Positions 1 through 7,650 of a stretch of 16,763 nt of DNA are shown here, piece after piece. A model generated the notes under the pieces. The model was not told where the DNA came from. It ran no database searches and was given only the letters and a program-made list of their open reading frames with translations. The translations under genes and the position numbers were made by a program. The DNA comes from Pseudomonadota bacterium (GTDB lineage: Bacteria; Pseudomonadota; Gammaproteobacteria; Steroidobacterales; Steroidobacteraceae), in contig JAEWLQ010000032.1 in NCBI GenBank assembly GCA_023457495.1, positions 1-16,763 on the forward strand, read 5' to 3'. Every line of letters begins with the position of its first letter. Position 1 is the stretch's first letter.

Positions 1-7
1 TGGTCAT
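1..7 (-). CDS. Start of a leftward gene, cut by the window edge
   Basis: Only the first two codons (ATG ACC) lie inside the window, so the product cannot be named. The start is supported by a GAGGAG Shine-Dalgarno sequence on the minus strand (14-19), six bases from the ATG. A small open frame ends 17 bases upstream (25-27) and could be in the same transcript. The call rests only on the ribosome binding site and start codon. Confidence 0.45.
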
Positions 8-332
8 GACAGTCTCCTCATCTTTCATCTTTCGGGGGGGGGAACGGGTTGGGCGCCGGCGGTCGTGTCCATGTCGCGTTGCGCCATGGCCTGTTCTGCG
101 ACTCCGACGCTGAAGTCGAAGATCACGCACGGCGAAAAAATTGCTTTGCTCATGAGACGCACCGGTTTTCCGGGAATGTGTGGAGGCGTCGCCCAACGTG
201 CATGAAGCTTTGGTGAAGATTCCGGTAAAGCGTGGAATGGGTTCGCGGGCTGGCTAAAGAACCGCTGCGTCAAGTCGCGAGATCGCGGGTGAAACCGCCG
301 CGGTTGTCCTGACTACCGCGAAGGAGTGCCAT
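8..332. other. Sparse region with no firm gene
   Basis: These 325 bases hold no gene that can be supported firmly. They contain the ribosome binding site of the left-edge gene (14-19), a run of nine G at 34-42, the candidate small open frame 25-153 on the minus strand, and at 321-326 the AAGGAG binding site of the rightward gene starting at 333. No tRNA, convincing promoter pair or terminator was seen. Confidence 0.5.
25..153 (-). CDS. Candidate small protein, 42 residues, function unknown
   Basis: The frame runs from ATG (151-153) to TGA (25-27) and would encode MSKAIFSPCVIFDFSVG, then a hydrophilic stretch, then a proline-rich end (PVPPPER). Third codon positions are fairly GC-rich, and the stop lies 17 bases before a leftward gene with a strong ribosome binding site, so co-transcription is possible. 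Against it, no Shine-Dalgarno sequence is visible before its own ATG, and the proline run is encoded by a nine-base homopolymer open to sequence error. It matches no family I recognise. It could be a peptide or leader gene for the left-edge gene, or chance. Confidence 0.25.
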   Translation of the reverse strand: MSKAIFSPCVIFDFSVGVAEQAMAQRDMDTTAGAQPVPPPER

Positions 333-1160
333 GTGCCCACGGGCGTCGACGTGGCCACGGTCGGCGGCGCTCAGGCACGCGGTGTAGGCGTCGGGTCCGG
401 TGGTGCGCGGAAAGAGGCGAAGGGCATCGTGTCGGCCCGTCCCGAAGGCAGCGCGTTCCGCGCCGAAGTCCGCGCGTACCAATGCCGTGTAGAAGCCCCC
501 TCGAAAAAGTGGCGCGTTGAAGCGCAGCTCATCGGACTCGAGGCACCCGGGCTTCACGAGTTTGAACATAGCGTTGTTCTGCTCGATCGATCCGGAGGGC
601 AGCGCCAGCACGCGGAGCGCCCGCTTGCGTCCGAGATTGAGAACGCATGCCGCGAACTTGTCGGTGATCTTGCGGGCGGCGGCGCCGCCGGGCTGCACGT
701 GCAGTCGCGACGCATCGATTTCGATGTGCCTTCCGGACTGATGAAACTCGATGATTCGAGCGTGCTGCAGATCCAGATGAGTTATGCGCTGGAGCGCGGC
801 GCGGCTGTCTGGGACACCACGGCTATCTACGTGAGCACGGAGATGGACTCCAACACATACGTTGGCCTGATCCGTCAGCCGAAGCCGGACGAAGCCGCGG
901 GCAAGGAACTGAACGATCGCTGGCTGGAAATGCTCGGCAGCAAGGGAGCCTTCGCTCCCGAGCGCGGCTACGATTCGGACTTCAAGAAGTTGTGGCGCCG
1001 CGCGGCGGTCGGCGCGGACTATCAGCCCGGCGCCAGCGTCGATCCGGGGGCCACCTTACTCTACGAGGTGCTGTCGGCGGTCCAGGAGCCGAAGCTCCCG
1101 AGACGCATCGACGACATGCACGATCTGCTGCTCGAGAACATCCGCGTGAAGGAGCGGTGA
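333..1160 (+). CDS. Hypothetical protein, 275 residues, unrecognised
   Basis: I do not recognise the family. The GTG start at 333 is preceded by AAGGAG (321-326) with six-base spacing, a good reason to accept it. The C-terminal half (about residue 135 onward) reads as a genuine soluble protein: strong GC preference at third positions, balanced composition, and segments such as YALERGAAVWDTTAIYVS, a tryptophan-containing helix near DFKKLWRR and a charged end. No signal peptide or membrane segment is seen. The first 130 residues are glycine-, alanine- and arginine-rich with a weaker coding pattern, and a long minus-strand frame (270-698) opposes them. The true start may therefore be internal (for example ATG 742), though that has no good binding site. 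It converges with metY, 33 bases between stops. Confidence 0.55.
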   Translation: MPTGVDVATVGGAQARGVGVGSGGARKEAKGIVSARPEGSAFRAEVRAYQCRVEAPSKKWRVEAQLIGLEAPGLHEFEHSVVLLDRSGGQRQHAERPLASEIENACRELVGDLAGGGAAGLHVQSRRIDFDVPSGLMKLDDSSVLQIQMSYALERGAAVWDTTAIYVSTEMDSNTYVGLIRQPKPDEAAGKELNDRWLEMLGSKGAFAPERGYDSDFKKLWRRAAVGADYQPGASVDPGATLLYEVLSAVQEPKLPRRIDDMHDLLLENIRVKER

Positions 1161-1173
1161 GCGGCGCCGCTCC
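1151..1173. terminator. GC-rich hairpin between convergent genes
   Basis: GGAGCGG (1151-1157) pairs with CCGCTCC (1167-1173) around a nine-base loop. The region also contains a perfect 14-base palindrome at 1159-1172. It overlaps the stop of the rightward gene and lies 21 bases from the metY stop, where a bidirectional terminator would be expected. There is no T-run on either side, so intrinsic termination is uncertain. Confidence 0.25.
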
Positions 1174-1193
1174 CGCACGCGGATCACGCCATA

Positions 1194-2465
1194 TCAGGCC
1201 TTGGCCAGCGCCTGCTCCACGTCGGCGATGATGTCATCGATGTGTTCGATGCCCACCGAGATGCGCACCATGTCTTCGCTGACGCCAGCGGCCTTCAGCT
1301 CCTGCGGCGAGAGCTGGCGGTGCGTCGTCGAGGCGGGATGACAGGCCAGCGACTTGGCATCGCCGATGTTCACCAGCCGGAAGATCATCTTCAGCGCATC
1401 GATGAAGCGCGCACCGGCCTCGGCGCCGCCCTTGATGCCGAAGCTGATGATGCCCGATGCCTTGCCCTTGCAGATCTTGTCCGCGGTTGCCTTGTACGGG
1501 CTGTCGGCAAGCGTCGCGTAGTTCACCCAGGTGATCTTCGACTGTTTCTGCAGCCACGCCGCGAGCGCCTCGGCATTCGCGCAGTGCCGCTCCATGCGCA
1601 GGCCCAGTGTTTCCAGGCCCATGAGGAACAGGAACGCGTTGTGCGGCGAGAGCGCCGCGCCGGTGTTGCGCAGCGGAACGACGCGCGCGCGTCCGATGAA
1701 CGCCGCCGGCCCGAGCGCCTGGGTGTAGACCACGCCGTGATACGACGGATCGGGTTCATTCAGCAGCGGGAAGCGCTCCTTGTTGGCGACCCAGTCGAAC
1801 TTGCCCGAGTCGATGATCATGCCGCCGATCGAATTGCCATGGCCGCCGATGTACTTGGTGAGCGCGTGCACGACGATGTCCGCCCCGAAGTCGATCGGGC
1901 GGCATAGATAAGGAGTCGCCACGGTGTTGTCGACGATGAGCGGCACGCCGTGTTTGTGCGCGATCTGCGCCAGGCGCTGGATGTCGACCACGTTGCCCGC
2001 CGGGTTGCCGATCGACTCGCAGAATACCGCCTTCGTCTTCTTGTCGATGAGCTTCTCGAGGCCGGCGAAGTCCGCCTGGTCGGCGAGCCGCACCTCGATG
2101 CCCTGGCGCGGGAAGGTGTGAACGAAGAGGTTGTACGTGCCGCCATAGAGCTGGCTGACCGAGACGATGTTGTCGCCCGCGCTGGCGAGCGTCTGGATCG
2201 CATACGTGATGGCGGCCATGCCGGACGCGAGCGCGAGGCCGGCGATGCCGCCTTCCATCTCCGCGACGCGCGCCTCGAGCACCGCGTTCGTCGGGTTCAT
2301 GATGCGGGAATAGATGTTGCCCGGCACGACCAGGTTGAACAGGTCCGCGCCATGCTGCGTGTCGTCGAACGTGTACGAAGTGGTCTGATAGATAGGCACG
2401 GCGGCGGCCTTGGTGGTGGCCTCGGGCTGGTAGCCGTGATGCAGGGCGATGGATTCCAGTTTCAT
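1194..2465 (-). CDS. metY: O-acetylhomoserine sulfhydrylase (aminocarboxypropyltransferase)
   Basis: This is a PLP enzyme of the Cys/Met metabolism (cystathionine gamma-synthase-like) family. It is expected to make homocysteine from O-acetylhomoserine and sulfide in the cytosol, giving direct sulfhydrylation for methionine synthesis. At 423 residues it has the usual MetY length. Visible features are the substrate/PLP-phosphate loop IYSRIMNPTN (51-60), the SGMAA segment (81-85), the PLP-ring aspartate in IVDN (D179) and the Schiff-base lysine K204 in ALTKYIGGHG. The C-terminal domain has the family's SLACHPASTTH block (372-382). The start is ATG 2463-2465, with AGAGGAA just upstream; the open frame extends to 2681 but that stretch does not read as protein. 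It is divergent from the DUF805 gene, and I saw no SAM riboswitch or MetJ-type box in the 139-base gap. MetZ (O-succinylhomoserine) is the alternative but less likely. Confidence 0.92.
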   Translation of the reverse strand: MKLESIALHHGYQPEATTKAAAVPIYQTTSYTFDDTQHGADLFNLVVPGNIYSRIMNPTNAVLEARVAEMEGGIAGLALASGMAAITYAIQTLASAGDNIVSVSQLYGGTYNLFVHTFPRQGIEVRLADQADFAGLEKLIDKKTKAVFCESIGNPAGNVVDIQRLAQIAHKHGVPLIVDNTVATPYLCRPIDFGADIVVHALTKYIGGHGNSIGGMIIDSGKFDWVANKERFPLLNEPDPSYHGVVYTQALGPAAFIGRARVVPLRNTGAALSPHNAFLFLMGLETLGLRMERHCANAEALAAWLQKQSKITWVNYATLADSPYKATADKICKGKASGIISFGIKGGAEAGARFIDALKMIFRLVNIGDAKSLACHPASTTHRQLSPQELKAAGVSEDMVRISVGIEHIDDIIADVEQALAKA

Positions 2466-2604
2466 GTATTTCCTCTCGGTCTTCGAATCAGTCCAAGGTC
2501 CGAAGGGTACACGGTCCCGGCCACGATTCCTGGCCTCGCCGGTGTCACACATCGTTCCCGCGCAGCAGAAATGGGGCGTCGATAAAAAACAAAGGGAGAG
2601 AACC

Positions 2605-3108
2605 ATGTCCAATCCGTACACGCCGCCCCAAGCGGTCGTCAGCGACATCGACGGGACGCAGGAATACCAGGAAATCCGCATGTGGTCGGCGAGCGGCCGG
2701 ATCGGAAGGCTGCGTTATCTCGCGTACACCATGACCGCCTATGTTCTGGCGGGAATGATCGTGGGCGTCATCGGCGTAATCGCGAGGCAGTCGCCGGTGG
2801 TGGACCTGGCGTTACTGATTTATGTCCCCGCGCTCGTGTTCTGCATACTGGCCGCGATACAGCGCAGCCATGACATGGACTGGAGCGGCTGGACAGTGCT
2901 GCTCGCGATCATCCCGTTCGTCGGCCTGATCTGGATATTCAAGCGAGGATCCGAGGATGAAAATCGCTTTGGCGCTCCGCCGCCGCCCAACACCGTGGGC
3001 GTGAAAATCCTGGGGACGGTGCTGCCGATCCTATTTGTCATCGGCGTCGTGGCTGCGATCGCGATACCTGCGTATGCGGAGTACACCAGGCGGGCAGCGG
3101 GCGGGTAG
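2605..3108 (+). CDS. DUF805 family inner-membrane protein with pilin-like tail
   Basis: The 167-residue protein opens with the NPYTPPQA motif common in this family, followed by the DUF805 hallmarks GRIGRLRY (31-38), RSHDMDWSGW (87-96) and a WIFKRGSEDENRFG block (110-123). There are about three hydrophobic segments in the domain (41-61, 68-85, 97-112), so it should sit in the inner membrane; the family's biochemical role is unknown. A fourth hydrophobic segment (134-155) ends in AIAIPAYAEYTRRA, which resembles the N-terminal helix of type IV pilins but lacks the prepilin glycine cleavage site. GGAG at 2595-2598 is six bases from ATG 2605. It is divergent from metY and converges with recQ. Confidence 0.85.
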   Translation: MSNPYTPPQAVVSDIDGTQEYQEIRMWSASGRIGRLRYLAYTMTAYVLAGMIVGVIGVIARQSPVVDLALLIYVPALVFCILAAIQRSHDMDWSGWTVLLAIIPFVGLIWIFKRGSEDENRFGAPPPPNTVGVKILGTVLPILFVIGVVAAIAIPAYAEYTRRAAGG

Positions 3109-3160
3109 GTGCCGGGTGAGAAATCGCTGAGTTAGCCGCGGCCGGCCAAGAAGTCCGCTC

Positions 3161-5014
<1,854 letters not shown>

Positions 5015-5163
5015 TGGCGCGATTGTTGGCAGATTCGGCGGGGAAGCAAGACCTTGTTCAGCCGGATCGCGCTCGAAATGCGGACGCCGGCCAAATCGAC
5101 AGGCCCGATGGCAGCTGCCAGTATCGGGTCTGCGGCGACGGCCGCGATCACAGGAAACCTCGC

Positions 5164-5616
5164 ATGCGACTGATTGCCGCGCTGCTGTTGACGGGCTGCG
5201 CTTTGCTGAGCCTCGGCTGCTCCCGGAAAGATGAGACCCAGGAGAAATTCCAGCAATCGATGGATGAAGTGAAAACCAGCCTGGCCGAAGGCGCGGCCGA
5301 AGCCCGGAAGGCACTGGCGATTGCGAAGGAACGCTGGAACGAGTTGCGGCCCGAGGTCGAGCATGCCGTCGCGTCGTTCGAGCAGCGCATCGAAAAACTC
5401 GCCACGGACGAGGAGGTCCGGAAGCGGCTTTCTCCGGAGGCGCTCGAGCGAGTGCGCGCGCGCATCGGGGAGATGCGCCACATGCTCGCGGAGGCCAAGG
5501 CCGCGGACGAACGCGGCGATACCGATCTGGCCGTCAAGATGGCCGATGAGGTCGAGCAGGAATGCGCGGCGCTCGAGGCGCAGCTCGTCGAGAGACCGGA
5601 CCCACCCGCGCGGTGA
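5164..5616 (+). CDS. Small coiled-coil lipoprotein
   Basis: The 150-residue product begins with a short lipoprotein signal (Arg2, then LIAALLLTGCALLSLGC). Two cysteines could be lipidated: C12 in a perfect LTGC lipobox but after a very short hydrophobic run, or C19 after LSLG, at a more usual distance. The mature part is almost entirely charged amphipathic helix (about 25-145), rich in Glu, Ala, Lys and Arg, and probably a coiled coil. The specific function is not recognisable; anchoring in the envelope is inferred. AGGAA (5152-5156) lies seven bases before ATG 5164. The frame is open back to 5014, but the upstream part has no protein character. Its stop is only seven bases from the end of the converging SEL1 gene. 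Confidence 0.8.
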   Translation: MRLIAALLLTGCALLSLGCSRKDETQEKFQQSMDEVKTSLAEGAAEARKALAIAKERWNELRPEVEHAVASFEQRIEKLATDEEVRKRLSPEALERVRARIGEMRHMLAEAKAADERGDTDLAVKMADEVEQECAALEAQLVERPDPPAR

Positions 5617-5623
5617 CGCGTCC

Positions 5624-7012
5624 TCAGTAATACGCGAACAGATCCCCGGTCCAGGGCTTGCCGGCCTGGTACGCGGCAAGTCGCTCCTTCTGCGGCGCCG
5701 TGTTCCAGTCGAGATTGCCCGCCATTTTCACCGCCTTCGCCTGCATCTTCTCCGCTTCGACGAAGTTGCCGAGATGCGCCTGCGCCGCCGCCCAGATTTC
5801 GTATGCGATCGGATTGTTCTCGAAAGGAGCCAGCCACTGCTTCGCCTTGTCGAGCACACGCTCGGGATTGCGGAGCGCGGTATCCGGATGGCTGGCCAGG
5901 AGCGCCGCGAGATAGAAGCGGCCTTCCGGACTTTCCGCCGACGCACGATCCAGCAAGGCCGCGGCCCTGGTGTGCGCGGCATCGCCCTTCGCGTCGCGCA
6001 GCAGGTAGTTAGCAAGGACGACCTGCGCATCCGCGTTCCCGGCGTCGGCCGACTTGTTGAGCCAGATCAGCCCCTTGGCCTCATCTTTCTGGACGGCGTA
6101 CCCTCCCCGCAGGGCTTGCGCGACCTTGAACTGCGCGCCGGGAACCCCTGCCTGGGCGGCCTTCAGGAACCAGCGGATGCTCTTGTCGGAGCCTGCGCCA
6201 TGCGGGAGGACCTCCAGCGTGCGCGCATACAGCAGCTGGGCGCGAGGGTCACCCGTTTCGGCGTGCTTGCGGATGGCATCGACATTGTCTTTCAGCGCAC
6301 CCAGCGCATCCGACCCTTGAATGCCGAACTTCACCCTGAAGCGAATGGTGCAGGGTGTGGCAACGCCGTTGTCCTTGTGCGGGAAATAGGCGGAATCGAG
6401 TCCCACGGCGCGGCCCGCCGATTCGAACACCTGCGCCGGCAACGAGTACTCCACGCGCGGATCGTGGGCGCGACCATCGCTCCAGATCATCGTGCTGACC
6501 AACACGTGTCCGGAGATTTCTTTTCGGATGGTGTCGCGCGGATAGTAGTCATTCGGATTCACCGGCGTTTTCATTCTGCATTTCGGCGTGGGTAACACGT
6601 CCGTCGGCGTGGATTCGACCGGGAGCAGCGACTCTTGCAACGCGTCTTTTCCAAACTGCGCTTGCAGGGCCGCGGCTCTTGCGCGTGCCTTGTCGGTTAC
6701 ATGGGTTTCGAGCTGATCGACGATGCCTTGCGCGGCGGCGCGCGGGCCCTGCTCGAGGGCGATCTTCGCCCAGGCGTAACCGAGGATGTTGTCGCGCGGG
6801 ACGCCTTCGCCGCTCACATACATGACGGCCAGATGTTCCTGCGCTTCGGGCTGACCGAGTTCGGCCAACTCGCGGTAGAGCTCGAAGGCGTGCGCGAAGT
6901 CTTTGTCTTCGAAGGCCTTGGCGGCGACGTAAAGGTCGGCCCGGGCCGTCACGCTGGCCAGCAGGAATCCGACGGCCAGGACAAGGCGTGGGCAATACCG
7001 AAGTTCGCGCAT
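5624..7012 (-). CDS. Secreted SEL1/TPR-repeat protein with central TonB-C-like domain
   Basis: The 462-residue protein starts with a Sec-type signal peptide (MRELRYCPRLVLAVGFLLAS, cleavage likely after TARA, residue 25), so it is probably periplasmic. An N-terminal SEL1-like pair (about 28-90) contains AVMYVSGEGVPRD. Residues about 156-230 resemble a TonB C-terminal domain: YYPRDTIRKEISGHVLVS, then a beta-rich segment ending TPCTIRFRVKF. More SEL1/TPR repeats follow (about 240-360) with LKAAQAGVPGAQFKVAQAL and LNKSADAGNADAQVVLANYL, then helical TPR-like sequence to the end. Cysteines C145 and C221 flank the central domain and could form a disulfide. The start ATG 7010-7012 is preceded by GGGAGGA. 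Such repeats usually mediate protein contacts; the partner is unknown. Confidence 0.82.
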   Translation of the reverse strand: MRELRYCPRLVLAVGFLLASVTARADLYVAAKAFEDKDFAHAFELYRELAELGQPEAQEHLAVMYVSGEGVPRDNILGYAWAKIALEQGPRAAAQGIVDQLETHVTDKARARAAALQAQFGKDALQESLLPVESTPTDVLPTPKCRMKTPVNPNDYYPRDTIRKEISGHVLVSTMIWSDGRAHDPRVEYSLPAQVFESAGRAVGLDSAYFPHKDNGVATPCTIRFRVKFGIQGSDALGALKDNVDAIRKHAETGDPRAQLLYARTLEVLPHGAGSDKSIRWFLKAAQAGVPGAQFKVAQALRGGYAVQKDEAKGLIWLNKSADAGNADAQVVLANYLLRDAKGDAAHTRAAALLDRASAESPEGRFYLAALLASHPDTALRNPERVLDKAKQWLAPFENNPIAYEIWAAAQAHLGNFVEAEKMQAKAVKMAGNLDWNTAPQKERLAAYQAGKPWTGDLFAYY

Positions 7013-7050
7013 GAGTCCTCCCTCAGGCCCGTGATAGTACCGAATGCGCT

Positions 7051-7101
7051 GTGAGAACGGATTGGACGAGCGATCCTCGAGCTAACTCAGCGTTTTCTCA
7101 C
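7051..7101. repeat. Inverted repeat upstream of the hydroxylase operon
   Basis: GTGAGAA at 7051-7057 recurs as its reverse complement TTCTCAC at 7095-7101, with 37 bases between the arms. It lies in the 176-base gap between the divergent SEL1 gene and the [2Fe-2S] subunit gene. Its position would suit a regulator bound at two sites, but arms of seven bases may be chance. No convincing -35/-10 pair was found beside it. Confidence 0.25.
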
Positions 7102-7188
7102 CCGGCACCAATGGCGTTCGGCCCGCGGGGGATGGCGTTCGTCACATTTTTCTTGGCCGGGCGCGTTGAGGCGACTAAGAACGGGTTC

Positions 7189-7650
7189 ATGCCAATCCGA
7201 TTCCGCGTGAATGGGAACCCGCAGTCGGTCGACGTCGATCCGGCGACGCCATTGCTGTGGGTGTTGCGTGACCATCTTGGAATGACGGGAACGAAGTTCG
7301 GCTGTGGCATCGCGATGTGCGGCGCCTGCACCGTCCACCTCAACGGGGCGGCGACGCGTTCCTGCCGCGTTCCCATCGAAGCGGTCGCGGATGCGGATGT
7401 GCGCACCATCGAGGGTCTGTCGCCGGATGGCAGTCACCCGCTGCAACGCGCCTGGCTGGCGCTCAACGTGGCGCAATGCGGCTACTGCCAGGCCGGCATG
7501 CTGATGGCGGCCGCGGCGCTGCTCGAGCAGAAACCTCAACCGACGGACGCGGATATCGACGCCTTCGTCACGAACCTGTGCCGCTGCGGTACGTACGCGC
7601 GCGTGCGCGCCGCGATCCACGAGGCGGCCAAAGCGGAGACGGCGACATGA
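7189..7650 (+). CDS. iorA: [2Fe-2S] small subunit of a molybdenum hydroxylase (IorA-like)
   Basis: At 153 residues this matches the electron-transfer subunit of isoquinoline 1-oxidoreductase-type xanthine-dehydrogenase-family enzymes. A plant-ferredoxin-type cluster is set by C39, C44, C47 and C59 (FGCGIAMCGACTVHLNG), and a second [2Fe-2S] cluster by C97, C100, C131 and C133 (QCGYCQAGM, NLCRCGTYARVRAAI). It passes electrons from the Mo cofactor to an acceptor. I chose ATG 7189 (MPIRFRVNGN) because homologues begin there; the frame is open to 7051, with other ATGs at 7111 and 7132, and the binding site before 7189 is weak. The stop overlaps the next start (ATGA). It has no signal peptide, so if the enzyme is periplasmic this subunit must travel with the Tat-bearing large subunit. 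The true substrate is unknown. Confidence 0.9.
   Translation: MPIRFRVNGNPQSVDVDPATPLLWVLRDHLGMTGTKFGCGIAMCGACTVHLNGAATRSCRVPIEAVADADVRTIEGLSPDGSHPLQRAWLALNVAQCGYCQAGMLMAAAALLEQKPQPTDADIDAFVTNLCRCGTYARVRAAIHEAAKAETAT

Noticed and set aside
34..42. Run of nine G as a functional element
   Set aside because: A single homopolymer with no repeats or G-quadruplex-like series around it; more likely incidental, and a place where sequence errors occur.
2466..2604. SAM riboswitch or MetJ-type operator upstream of metY
   Set aside because: No tandem AGACGTCT-like boxes and no recognisable riboswitch pairing pattern were found by eye.
2466..2681. N-terminal extension of metY up to 2681
   Set aside because: It would overlap the divergent DUF805 start, does not resemble MetY, and the ATG at 2463-2465 has a good binding site.
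5015..5314. N-terminal extension of recQ up to 5314
   Set aside because: The sequence is not RecQ-like, is antisense to the lipoprotein signal region, and the 617-residue form already matches the family length.
5321..6595. Plus-strand open frame (424 codons) over the lipoprotein and SEL1 genes
   Set aside because: The start of the frame is extremely Arg/Ser-rich and the rest is antisense to the SEL1 repeats; both underlying genes have signal peptides and binding sites.
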